Shown: piece after piece, positions 10,136 to 18,014 of the stretch | Position numbering within the stretch: the first letter of the stretch is position 1 | Layout of the letters: every line of letters starts with the position of its first letter | From: Rhodanobacteraceae bacterium | GTDB taxonomy: Bacteria > Pseudomonadota > Gammaproteobacteria > Xanthomonadales > SZUA-5 | Assembly: GCA_024234055.1 (NCBI GenBank) | Contig: JACKOW010000001.1 | Location: forward strand, 970,001-1,034,000 | Direction of reading: 5' to 3' | Length of the DNA: 64,000 nt | Notes under the pieces: generated by a model | Told to the model about the DNA's origin: nothing | Databases searched by the model: none | Seen by the model: the letters and a program-made list of their open reading frames with translations, nothing else | Position numbers and translations under genes: made by a program

Positions 10136-12187
10136 CTACTCCTCCTCATGCCTGGGCTTGTAGCTCTCCACCAGCTGCTTCTGCACGTTCCCGGGGACCG
10201 CTTCGTAGTGGCTGAGTTCGATGGTGTAGCGCCCGCGTCCGGCGGTGACGGCCTTCAGCTCATTGCTGTATTCGGAGATTTCCGCCAGCGGCGCCTGGGC
10301 CTTGACGATCATCTCGTCGCCGCGCAGGGAGTCGGTGCCGTTGATTCTGGCGCGTTTGGTGGCGAGGCCGCCGGTGATGTCGCCGACATGCTCGGCCGGA
10401 ATGGTCACATCGAGATTGACGATGGGCTCCAGCACCAGCGGCCTGGCCTTGGTCACGGCATCAATGAAGGCTTTCTTGCCAGCGCTGATGAAGGCTACTT
10501 CCTTGGAGTCCACCGGATGGTGCTTGCCGTCGTAGACGATGACGCGCACATCATGGATCTGATAGCCGGCGATGACGCCTTGGTCCAGCACCTGGCGCAC
10601 GCCCTTTTCGATGGCCGGCAGGAACTGGCCGGGAATGGTGCCGCCCTTGACCTCGTCAACGAACTCGAAACCTGCGCCGCGCGGCAATGGCTCGATGCGC
10701 AGGTAAACCTCGCCGAACTGGCCGGCACCGCCGGTCTGCTTCTTGTGCCGATGATGGCCATCGGCATTGGCTGAAACGGTTTCCCGGTAGGCGATGCGCG
10801 GCGGACGGGTGAGCACATCGACGCTGTAGCGCTCCTTCATGCGCTCCAGCATGACCCGCAGATGCAATTCACCCAAGCCGCGGATCACGGTTTCATTCAG
10901 TTCCTTGTGATGCTCGATGCGGAAACAGGGATCCTCCTCGGACAGCTTGTGCAGCGCCGTGGCCAGCTTCTGCTCCTGACCGCGGGTGGCCGGCTCGATG
11001 GCCAGGCCGAACATCGGCTGCGGAAAATTGATCGGCTTGAGGCGGATCTCGTCCTCGTCGTGGCTGTCGTGCAGCACCGCGTCGAAGTGGATGTCCTCGA
11101 TCTTGGCCACCGCGGCAATGTCACCGGGGATCGCGTCCTCGATCTCCATGTGATCCTTGCCACGGAGCTTGAACAGATGCCCGACCTTGAACGGTTTCTT
11201 GCCATCATCGATCAGCAGTTGAGTGTCCTTGCGCACCGTGCCCTGATAGATGCGGAACACGCTGAGCTTGCCGACGAAGGGGTCATTGACGATCTTGAAG
11301 ACGTCGGCCACCACATGCTTGGCGGGGTCCGGCTCGGTGCGGAAGGGTTCGGCCTTGGCGCCGCTGCCCTTGACGAACAGTGGCGGATTGGCCTCGGCCG
11401 GATTCGGCATCAGCTTCTCGAACAGATCCAGCAGTTCCTTGACACCGGCGCCGCTGCGGGTGGAGACAAAACAGATCGGCACCAGATGGCCCTCGCGCAG
11501 GCATTGCTCGAAGGCGTCGTGCAGTTCTGCGCCGGACAAGCCCTCTTCACCCTCCTCCAGATAGCGGCCCATGATGTCTTCATTGATCTCGACCACCTGG
11601 TCGATGATGCGTTGGTGGGCTTCGGCCACCGACGAGAAATCCGATTCGCCGCTGGGGTTGAAGAAGCAGTCGACGACCGCGGAACGGCCCTTCGCCGGCA
11701 GGTTGATCGGCAGGCACTCGTTGCCGAAACTCTCGCGCAACTGCTCGACCAGCATCTCCAGATCATTGCCGTCCTGATCGATCTTGTTGACGATCAGCAA
11801 GCGGCACAGCCGCCGACCCTTGGCGTACTCCATCATGCGCGTGGTCGAGTACTCGATGCCGTTGCTGGCATTGACCACGATGGCGCAGGTTTCCACCGCA
11901 GCCAGCGCTGATAGGGTGGGGCCGCGGAAATCCGGGTATCCCGGAGTGTCGATCAGGTTGATGTGGGTATCGGCATGGTCAATGGAGGCGATGGAACTGC
12001 CGATCGAATGCTGGCGATCACGTTCCATCGGGTCGAAATCGGACACGGTGGTGCCGCGCTCCAGCGAGCCCTGCGTGGTGGTGGCGCCGCCGGCATAGAG
12101 CAGGGCTTCAAACAATGAAGTCTTGCCGGCGCCGGCGTGGCCCACGAGCGCGACGTTGCGAATCTGATCAGTGGTATAGGCGGGCAT
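10136..12187 (-). CDS. Elongation factor G-like GTPase
   Basis: This 683-residue translational GTPase has the P-loop GHAGAGKTSLFEALL, the DTPG motif in LIDTPGYPDFRG, NKID at about residue 138, and EF-G domains II-V (for example HHRHKKQTGGAGQFGEV in domain IV). It is shorter and more divergent than main EF-G (about 700 residues, P-loop AHIDAGKTT) and belongs to the EF-G-like/EF-G2 group that often lies outside the str operon. Its role may be in ribosome recycling or stress translation rather than general elongation. No ribosomal genes are nearby. The array at 10033-10131 begins six bases after its stop. Confidence 0.9.
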   Translation of the reverse strand: MPAYTTDQIRNVALVGHAGAGKTSLFEALLYAGGATTTQGSLERGTTVSDFDPMERDRQHSIGSSIASIDHADTHINLIDTPGYPDFRGPTLSALAAVETCAIVVNASNGIEYSTTRMMEYAKGRRLCRLLIVNKIDQDGNDLEMLVEQLRESFGNECLPINLPAKGRSAVVDCFFNPSGESDFSSVAEAHQRIIDQVVEINEDIMGRYLEEGEEGLSGAELHDAFEQCLREGHLVPICFVSTRSGAGVKELLDLFEKLMPNPAEANPPLFVKGSGAKAEPFRTEPDPAKHVVADVFKIVNDPFVGKLSVFRIYQGTVRKDTQLLIDDGKKPFKVGHLFKLRGKDHMEIEDAIPGDIAAVAKIEDIHFDAVLHDSHDEDEIRLKPINFPQPMFGLAIEPATRGQEQKLATALHKLSEEDPCFRIEHHKELNETVIRGLGELHLRVMLERMKERYSVDVLTRPPRIAYRETVSANADGHHRHKKQTGGAGQFGEVYLRIEPLPRGAGFEFVDEVKGGTIPGQFLPAIEKGVRQVLDQGVIAGYQIHDVRVIVYDGKHHPVDSKEVAFISAGKKAFIDAVTKARPLVLEPIVNLDVTIPAEHVGDITGGLATKRARINGTDSLRGDEMIVKAQAPLAEISEYSNELKAVTAGRGRYTIELSHYEAVPGNVQKQLVESYKPRHEEE

Positions 12188-12580
12188 GAGCGGAGTCTCC
12201 CTGGCTGGTGGTCAGCCGCGGCGATCGTCCGAATCGGGCGCGATCGGCACGGCGTCTCTCTGGGTGGCTGGCGACCGTGCCAGCCGTTTTTTCATCCTGC
12301 AGGCACCGATGATGGTGGCTTCACCGACACTACGCCTTGACCTGGATCGCGCCAAGGAGAGGATGTGTTGCGGCGCAGCAGATTGATCGACCCGCCCCGT
12401 GAAACTCGAACTGCAGACGCACCCTCGCGGCGCAATCCGCTTCGCGACGGACCTGGCTGGAGGCAGGTTTTGGCCAGAAGCTGGACACAGAGGATGCAAA
12501 GGAAAAGCGGCGACAACGCGGAGAAGAGCGCTCAGAACTTCGTGCTAGGCTGCCCCGGAGGATTCTGGAGCCGTTGGGCC
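12188..12580. other. Intergenic region with half of an array element
   Basis: No gene is supported between the EF-G-like start and the CrtO-like ATG. Bases 12465-12530 (GGCCAGAAGCTGGACACAGA and on, then AAAGGAAAAGCGGCGAC) match the purine-rich arms at 40618-40680 and 13990-14050. The open frame running into the downstream gene from 12365 crosses this repeat and is not taken as coding. Confidence 0.55.
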
Positions 12581-13186
12581 ATGCGAAGCGAACCGCCGCT
12601 GCTCGATCCGCCCACGCATGGGCTGAACATCGTCCCATTCGCCAGCATGGCGGGCGGGTGGCTTGGCCCGCTGATGATGTTCTGGCTGTACATCTGGGGG
12701 CCGCTGAGGCCCTTTGCGTACCCGAGCGGTGAACTCCTGCCGGGAGCTTGGTTCCTGCTTCCCGTTGCTGCATGCATCGCGCTGTGGTGGGCCTTGCCTG
12801 ATCGCTACTTCCGCATACACCGCTTCGAGCGCTCCGGCCGCCTGTACGAGCGACTCGGCGTGCTCGTTTTCCGGAAGTTCGCACCAAACGGAGATTTCGC
12901 GAACCGCTGGGAGCGACGGAAAGACCCGAGCTTTCGATTGATCAGGTGCCGGAAGTCGGCAATCGCATTTATCGTGCGCACCAGACAGAGCGAGCGTGGC
13001 CACATCGTTCTGTTGGCCCTTGGCGCGGTTTCTGCGGCGTATGCGTGGAGTGTGGGTTGGCACGGCTGGGCGGCGTATTTGACTGCGGGCAATGTCCTGG
13101 TGAACCTCTATCCGGTGTTGCTTCAACGCTACACGCGCGGGCGCATCGAAGGGCTCCTGAGCCGTTGCCCTCGGGCGGCAACCTGA
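12581..13186 (+). CDS. CrtO-like membrane acyltransferase family protein
   Basis: The product has 201 residues from the ATG at 12581 (CTGGAG ten bases upstream). It has about four hydrophobic segments. The block YFRIHRFERSGRLYERLGV followed by a basic FRKFAPNGDF, and the C-terminal NLYPVLLQRYTRGRIEGLL, recall the glycosyl-4,4'-diaponeurosporenoate acyltransferase (CrtO) family, which acylates a sugar on a carotenoid at the membrane. No carotenoid genes are present in the window, so the real acceptor may be another lipid or glycan. The family call is by motif memory. Confidence 0.55.
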   Translation: MRSEPPLLDPPTHGLNIVPFASMAGGWLGPLMMFWLYIWGPLRPFAYPSGELLPGAWFLLPVAACIALWWALPDRYFRIHRFERSGRLYERLGVLVFRKFAPNGDFANRWERRKDPSFRLIRCRKSAIAFIVRTRQSERGHIVLLALGAVSAAYAWSVGWHGWAAYLTAGNVLVNLYPVLLQRYTRGRIEGLLSRCPRAAT

Positions 13187-13378
13187 CAATTCGTTCAAGC
13201 CGAGTCCGCTTCGCGGAGCGGCTTGACTCAGGCGACATGCTGTGAGGGCAGTGACTGCCGGTGTCGGCTCAATTCGGCGACCGCGCCGTGGGCGACAGGA
13301 TGGGCTCGGAGCGGCTTTTGGGATGGATGCGCGCCTGATCTCGCAGGTCTGGCCTGGGTTCACGAGCTGAGCCGGTGC

Positions 13379-13894
13379 CTAGACTGGCCCCGCGTAACTG
13401 ACCTCGACAATCACATAGCGGGCGCGGCCGGCGGGCAGTTCGACCTCGAACTCGTCGTCGATGCGCTTCTTCAATGCTGCCCGCGCCAGCGGAGAATCAA
13501 TGCTGATCCAACCCAATTTCGCATCCGTTTCATCGGGGCCGACGATGCGCACCTTCAGCTCGCGCTCCTCATCAAGCGCTTCCAGCAGCAGCCAGGCGCC
13601 GAAGAAGACGGCGCGCGGATCGGCAGGAACCGTGTCCACCACCCGCATCTGCTCCAGACGCTTGGTCAGATAGCGCACGCGTCGATCAATCTCGCCGAGT
13701 TGACGCTTGCGATAGGTGTATTCGGCGTTCTCCGAACGGTCACCCTCGGCCGCCGCCGCGCTCAGCGCGAGCACCACCTCGGGTCGGCGCACACGCCAGA
13801 GTTCGTCCAGTTCGGCGCGCAGACGCTCGAAGCCGGCACGCGTGATCACGGCGGTCGATGGTGCCTGCGGCGCTCGGTAGCGGGTTCCTGCCAT
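13379..13894 (-). CDS. greB: Transcription elongation factor GreB
   Basis: The product has 171 residues from the ATG at 13894. It carries the Gre signature closely matching E. coli GreB: RAELDELWRVRRPEV, GDRSENAEYTYRKRQLGEID, RRVRYLTKRLE and FFGAWLLLE, then ISIDSPLARALLKK-like sequence at 130-143. The N-terminal coiled coil enters the RNA polymerase secondary channel; its acidic tip residues (Asp and Glu in GDRSENAEY) promote cleavage of backtracked RNA. An upstream in-frame ATG at 13969 would add 25 residues unlike the family. It is monocistronic. Confidence 0.93.
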   Translation of the reverse strand: MAGTRYRAPQAPSTAVITRAGFERLRAELDELWRVRRPEVVLALSAAAAEGDRSENAEYTYRKRQLGEIDRRVRYLTKRLEQMRVVDTVPADPRAVFFGAWLLLEALDEERELKVRIVGPDETDAKLGWISIDSPLARAALKKRIDDEFEVELPAGRARYVIVEVSYAGPV

Positions 13895-14311
13895 GGGTTG
13901 ATCGCGGATGAGCAGTTCTCTGACTGCCGGAGGATAGGTCAGAAGGCCGTCGCGGTTCGCGAAAACCATTGACCTCGTTGGTGGTGCGGCCAGAAGCAAG
14001 ACGCGAAGGACGCCAAGGAGAAGCAGAAAGGACGCGAAGGAGAGCACCATTGATGGGAGTCCGGGCGGCTGCGCTTGACGCGAGCTCAGGTTTGTCCCAT
14101 CGGGGCACGGGGCAGGACCAGAATCTGCTGCGGGATTGGATACGCTGCACCGCCACTGGTTTCGAAAAGCATCAGCCCGCCTTGTCCGTCTCCGACGCTT
14201 CCCTTCGCGCCCTTTCTGCCCCTCCTTCGTGATCTTCGCGTCCGCTCCTGGCAGGACCTTGCCGTCCGGTCCAGGTTTCATGCAGGCGACGCATCGGCGT
14301 AGGATCGGCCG
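13895..14311. repeat. Divergent spacer with inverted CG-AAGGA-type arrays
   Basis: A purine-rich arm at about 13990-14050 (GCGGCCAGAAGCAAGACGCG, then AAGGACGCCAAGGAGAAGC) is mirrored by a pyrimidine-rich arm at 14200-14262 (CTTCCCTTCGCGCCCTTTCT and on, then CTTCGCGTCCGCTCCTGGC). The arms are imperfectly complementary over about 60 bp with a 150-bp interior that shows no gene. This is a diverged member of the class seen at 24342, 35874 and 39031. Unlike those it lies between divergent starts. Confidence 0.6.
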
Positions 14312-15199
14312 ATGACCTCGACGCTGAGAATGGGTTGTCCGGTATGGGCTTGCGCCGATTGGCGTGGTGCGCTGTATACGCGTGGCGCCGAGCGCAAGGA
14401 TTACCTGACTCAATACGCGCAGGTGTTCGGCTGCGTCGAAGGCAATTCCACCTTTTACGCCCTGCCCAGCAGCGCGGCGGTGGCGCGCTGGCGCGATGAG
14501 ACGCCGGAGAGCTTTCGCTTCTGCTTCAAGTTTCCCAGCCACATCAGTCATCGAATGATGCTGCGCAACTGTGGCATCGAAACGTCGGAATTCCTGAAGC
14601 TGATGGCCCCACTGGGCCCGCGGCTGGGGCCGTTCATGCTGCAGCTGGGGCCACGTTTCGGGGCGATGCACCTGGACGTGTTGCGCGCCTTTCTGCGGCA
14701 GCTGCCCGGTGAGTTCGAGTACGCGGTGGAAGTGCGCCATCCCGATTTCTTTGATCAGGGCGCCAACGAGGTCGCGCTGCACGAATTGCTGCGCGAACAT
14801 TCCATCGATCGCTGTCTGTTCGATACCCGCTGCGTGCATGCCGGTGCCCGACTGGATGCGAGCACCGAGCAGGCCCAGTCGCGCAAGCCGGCCTTGCCCC
14901 TGCGCACCCAGGCCATCGGTCAGCGCCCGATGGTGCGCTTTGTGGGTCAGAATCAGGTGGAGGCCGCGGACGACTATCTCGGGATCTGGGTGGATACGCT
15001 GTCGCAGTGGCTGAAGGCCGGACTGTCGCCGTACTTCTTCACCCACACCCCGGACGACCGCCACGCACCGGAACTGGCGCGTCGCTTGTACCAACGACTG
15101 CAGCATTCCGGCGCCGAACTGGCGGATCTGCCCGCCTTCGCCGGCGAACAGGAACAGGAGCGCCCATCGGCGGTGGCGGCGCAGTTGAGCTTGTTCTAG
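14312..15199 (+). CDS. DUF72 (YecE-like) protein
   Basis: The product has 295 residues; AGGATCGG precedes the ATG. It begins RMGCPVWACADWRGALYTR and contains EGNSTFYALP, FKFPSHISH, LGPFMLQLGPRFG and EYAVEVRHPDFF, all typical of the DUF72 TIM-barrel family. Biochemical function is not established. Family members are commonly 240-300 residues, so this is full length. A G-rich array begins eleven bases after its TAG. Confidence 0.88.
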   Translation: MTSTLRMGCPVWACADWRGALYTRGAERKDYLTQYAQVFGCVEGNSTFYALPSSAAVARWRDETPESFRFCFKFPSHISHRMMLRNCGIETSEFLKLMAPLGPRLGPFMLQLGPRFGAMHLDVLRAFLRQLPGEFEYAVEVRHPDFFDQGANEVALHELLREHSIDRCLFDTRCVHAGARLDASTEQAQSRKPALPLRTQAIGQRPMVRFVGQNQVEAADDYLGIWVDTLSQWLKAGLSPYFFTHTPDDRHAPELARRLYQRLQHSGAELADLPAFAGEQEQERPSAVAAQLSLF

Positions 15200-15209
15200 T
15201 GGAAGATGC

Positions 15210-15236
15210 TTGAGGGCACGAGGGCGGGGGCACGGA
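15210..15236 (+). repeat. G-rich array arm after the DUF72 gene
   Basis: GAGGGCACGAGGGCGGGGGC follows the DUF72 stop by about ten bases. Its inverted partner is the large C-rich array at 16368-16480. Between the arms lie dispersed repeats and the group II intron remnant, so the original element seems to have been split by later insertions. Confidence 0.75.
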
Positions 15237-15256
15237 ATGAGGTCATTGATGGCGTC

Positions 15257-15432
15257 ATTGCGAGCCACCTGTATCGGCCTGAAACTGCCCACGGGCCATG
15301 AACCCCCGGCGTCTTTGCGACCCCGAACTTGATCCGGGGGAAGCAATCCAGGGGTGTGCGGCGCTACCCTGGATTGCTTCGTCGCTGCGCTCCTCGCAAT
15401 GACGCATCAACAACCTACGATATGGGTTCATG
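15257..15432. repeat. Composite of dispersed palindromic repeats
   Basis: Three modules stand side by side. 15257-15303 is a 47-bp repeat (ATTGCGAGCCACCTG...CCATGAAC) also seen at 25983-26029, inverted at 40918-40964 and 60728-60774, and diverged at 26130-26176. 15314-15404 is a 91-bp hairpin-forming repeat (AAGCAATCCAGG...CCTGGATTGCTTCGTCGC, ending in CTCGCAATGACG) also seen at 17713-17804, with pieces at 36777-36810 and 40742-40790. 15406-15432 (CAACAACCTACGATATGGGT...) is inverted at 40792-40818. They look like small non-autonomous elements. Confidence 0.75.
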
Positions 15433-15464
15433 GAGAGCGGAACGGAGTCACGTCTGCTCTTGTG

Positions 15465-15527
15465 GGTCCGGACTTGTCCGGACGCTCTTGGCGATGTGCT
15501 GAAGAAGCGTCCAGACAAGTCTGGACC
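15465..15527. repeat. 63-bp element with 22-bp inverted palindromic ends
   Basis: The left end GGTCCGGACTTGTCCGGACG+CT and right end AG+CGTCCAGACAAGTCTGGACC are inverted copies with two differences around a 19-bp centre. Each end is itself palindromic (GTCCAGAC AA GTCTGGAC). Single copies of the 22-mer occur at 17643-17663 and 40302-40323. The intron remnant begins three bases after this element. Confidence 0.8.
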
Positions 15528-15529
15528 TA

Positions 15530-16340
15530 GTGCGCTCGCAAGCGCACACACACAGCACGGTGGAAGTCCGTGCCGGGGTAAGCCAAGGCCCCGTAGCTGA
15601 GGGTAACTGCGTCGCCGTGAGGTGGGGTGGAGAGCAACCGGAAGCGAACTGGCGGTCTGCAGGAGACGAACTCGATTCGGCGTGGAACGACGACGAGCTT
15701 GCTGGGTTATGGCGAAGTCTGGAACACATCGGTCACGCTGTTTTGGCGTGTAAAGCGATGACCGGGTCGTCCGCGTGGTTGGAGGTGGAACGCTGGGACG
15801 TGTGTGTGAGTGAAGCGAGGAGACCTGTCGGTCGGGGTGTGGTCGGCAGGAGTCAGAGTCCTGGTAGTACCGTGTCGGCGATGTGGTGGTGGGGGCGCGT
15901 GGCGGGGACGTCGCGCAGGGTTTGGAGGGCCGCTCCTCTGCCTGAGTCCAACTGGATCGTACGCGAGAGCCGTGGTCACCATAAACCACGGGTAGGGAAG
16001 CGGGATAGGTGTGGTGGAGGTGGAAGGTATCTGATGACCGAGAACGCAAGTGAAGTCGCGGTATTGGCTGAGCCTAGGCAAGCGACGTCGAACCGGCCCG
16101 AGGGTTTGGGTTGGGTAGACCGGAGCATTTGGACCGACCGCATGTTGGCGGCGCTGGGTAACGGCGTCCAAGGAGGCAAGTGATTGCCTACTTCGCCCAG
16201 CTCGGGCTGTACACCCTGACCACAGCCCGTGGCCGAGCGAGCCAATCCCGATGAGGAAACCACCCGCTGGAGAGCCGTATGCGGGAGAACCGCACGTACG
16301 GTTCGGAGGGCGGGGCGGCCATAGGCCGCTCCGACCCTAT
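15530..16340 (+). mobile_element. Internally deleted group II intron
   Basis: The 5' end GTGCGC starts at 15530. Domain I-like sequence follows (GGTGGAAGTCCGTGCCGGGG, then TAAGCCAAGGCCCC). A canonical domain V is at 16272-16304 (GAGCCGTATGCGG, GAGA loop region, CGCACGTACGGTTC), and a domain VI hairpin with a candidate bulged A (GGCGGCC ATA GGCCGCTCCGACCC) ends in AT at 16340. At 811 nt it lacks most of a roughly 1.9-2.5 kb ORF-carrying intron: the reverse transcriptase survives only as its first 49 and last 22 codons, out of frame. It may still fold, but could move only with maturase supplied from elsewhere. It is inserted directly next to a palindromic element. Confidence 0.88.
16034..16254 (+). 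pseudogene. Remnant of intron-encoded reverse transcriptase/maturase
   Basis: The ATG at 16034 opens 49 codons ending WVDRSIWTDRMLAALGNGVQ-GGK, the start of a group II intron protein just before the reverse transcriptase domain. A TGA at 16181 closes it. In another frame, 16186-16254 encodes AYFAQLGLYTLTTARGRASQ+SR and a stop, typical of the extreme C-terminus of such proteins. All polymerase and maturase motifs between are gone, including the YADD active site. A deletion of well over 1 kb is inferred. Confidence 0.85.
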
Positions 16341-16367
16341 CACGAGCCCGAAGCCCGTAGCCTTTTT

Positions 16368-16480
16368 CGTGCCCTCGTGCCCTCGTGCCCTCGTGCCCTC
16401 GTGCCCTCGTGCCCTCGTGCCCTCGTGCCCCGTGCCCCGTGCCCCGTGCCCCGCGTCCCGTGCCCCCGTCCAGGCCCTCG
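16368..16480. repeat. C-rich tandem array (9- and 7-base units)
   Basis: About seven units of CGTGCCCTC (period 9) run directly into about four of CGTGCCC (period 7), then degenerate copies. The array lies between the intron remnant and folE2, about 130 bp before the folE2 start. It is the inverted partner of 15210-15236. The clean switch of period within one array is notable. Confidence 0.9.
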
Positions 16481-16613
16481 TGCCGGCGCTCGACGCCATT
16501 GGGCTACACTTGACGCCTGCAGCACGTCGGCGCCGCTAGCATCGCGCCTTCAGCAGGGTCGTCAATGGCGGCCTTCCCGGCAACGGTGCCGGATGACAGG
16601 AGTTCAGCGACAG

Positions 16614-17576
16614 ATGCGTAGCGAAGCCACGGTGCGGGCCATGCCCGATATTGCCCAGGGACTGGCATCGGAGCATGCCGGCCAGCTCGATTGGGTAGGG
16701 ATGGATGCCATCGAGGCGCCGGTGACCCTGATCGGCGTCGATGGCAAGGTAGTGCAATCGCCAGCGCGGGTCAGTGCCTACGTCAATCTGCGCCGGGCCG
16801 AGGCCCGCGGCATCCACATGTCACGTCTGTATCTGCACGTGGACCGGCATCTGAGCGAGGAAAGCCTGACACCGCGTTCGGTGCACGGTCTGCTGCGTGA
16901 TTTCCTGGATTCGCATCAGGATCTGAGCGACAGCGCCTCCCTGCGCATCCGTTTCGATCACATGCTGCGCCGCCCGGCGCTGGCCAGCGACAAGAGCGGC
17001 TGGCGCCGCTATCCGGTGTCGATTTCGGCACTGTACGAGCGCGGCCATTACAGCCTGGAATTGGCGACGGAGGTGGTTTACTCCAGCACCTGCCCGTGTT
17101 CGGCAGCGCTGGCGCGGCAGCTGATCCAGGAACAGTTCTCCCAGGACTTTGCCGTCGATGCGCCGCTGGATCACGCCAAGGTGCGGGCCTGGCTCGGCAC
17201 CGAGCAGGGCATCATGGCCACGCCGCACAGCCAGCGCAGCCTGATGCAGTTGCGGGCCCGTCTGTTGCCGAGTTTCCAGGATTTCCCGATCGTCGACTTC
17301 ATTGATCTGCTGGAATCCGCGTTGAAGACACCGGTGCAGACCGCGGTCAAGCGCGAGGATGAACAGGCTTTTGCGCGCTTGAACGGCGCTAATCTGATGT
17401 TTTGCGAAGACGCGGGACGGCGCGTGCGCGCGGCGCTGGCGGCCGATCCGCGCATCGCCGACTTCTGGGCCCGCGCCGTGCACCAGGAAAGCCTGCACCC
17501 GCACGACGCCGTGGCCGTGGTCAGCAAGGGCGTGCCCGGCGGCTACGGGCCGCAGACCGAGTGGGTGGGTTTTTAG
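16614..17576 (+). CDS. folE2: GTP cyclohydrolase FolE2
   Basis: The product has 320 residues. The ATG at 16614 has AGGAG eleven bases upstream. This is the type IB GTP cyclohydrolase, which makes dihydroneopterin triphosphate for folate and queuosine synthesis and can use metals other than zinc. Family marks are QLDWVGMDAIEAPV, RGIHMSRLYLHVDR, YPVSISALYERG, the catalytic-Cys segment VYSSTCPCSAALARQL at about 155-165, the His motif ATPHSQRS, and ESLHPHDAVAVVSKGVPGG. No FolE1 is in the window. The GTTGTCGG array begins directly after its stop. Confidence 0.93.
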   Translation: MRSEATVRAMPDIAQGLASEHAGQLDWVGMDAIEAPVTLIGVDGKVVQSPARVSAYVNLRRAEARGIHMSRLYLHVDRHLSEESLTPRSVHGLLRDFLDSHQDLSDSASLRIRFDHMLRRPALASDKSGWRRYPVSISALYERGHYSLELATEVVYSSTCPCSAALARQLIQEQFSQDFAVDAPLDHAKVRAWLGTEQGIMATPHSQRSLMQLRARLLPSFQDFPIVDFIDLLESALKTPVQTAVKREDEQAFARLNGANLMFCEDAGRRVRAALAADPRIADFWARAVHQESLHPHDAVAVVSKGVPGGYGPQTEWVGF

Positions 17577-18014
17577 CGGGTTGTTGGTTGTCGGTTGTCG
17601 GTGTAGGCCAAGGCGCGGGCTGGCGTGTCTCTTGCTGTGGTACGTCCAGACTTGTCTGGACGCTCCTTAGGGTCGGACACCGTTCCAGGTCCGCTTGAAC
17701 TCCCAAAGCATCATTGCGACCCCGGACTTGATCCAGCGGAAGTCATCCAGGGCCTTGTCGGCGACCGGCTGGATTGCTTCGTCACGTCGTTCCTCGCAAT
17801 GACGTCGTAGTTTGGCGAGTCCTGAGGGCTGCAACCCGCAGCCGGAGTACTCGCGCCGACAACCGACAACCGACAACCGACAACCGACAACCATCTTCAC
17901 ACCCTGGACAAACACCTCACGGATTGATTCCTCTGCCCGGTCTCTGGCACTGTCGCAGGTTCGGAGCGCCGGGGAGGGTCGCTTCGCCGCATCAACCATC
18001 AGGAAACTCGCACT
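17577..18014. repeat. folE2-thrA spacer: inverted GGTTGTC arrays around dispersed repeats
   Basis: The left arm 17578-17603 (GGGTTGTTGGTTGTCGGTTG and on) starts right after the folE2 TAG. The right arm 17857-17892 holds five CGACAAC units. Between them lie a single 22-bp palindrome (17643-17663) and a copy of the 91-bp repeat (17713-17804, ending CTCGCAATGACG). From 17893 to the thrA ATG about 120 bp remain for a promoter. I see no leader peptide rich in Thr/Ile codons and no attenuator like that of enteric thrL. Confidence 0.85.

Noticed and set aside
12365..12580. N-terminal extension of the CrtO-like protein
   Set aside because: The upstream 72 codons pass through an array-like repeat, and a ribosome site lies before the ATG at 12581.
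13379..15346. A 655-codon open frame on the minus strand that ends as GreB
   Set aside because: Only its last 171 codons match GreB. The rest is antisense to the DUF72 gene and crosses an array element.
15530..16340. Retron or diversity-generating element
   Set aside because: The reverse transcriptase is a group II intron remnant with no catalytic domain, and domain V identifies the intron; no template or variable repeat is seen.
17893..18014. Threonine/isoleucine attenuator before thrA
   Set aside because: No leader peptide with repeated Thr or Ile codons and no terminator-antiterminator pair could be found.
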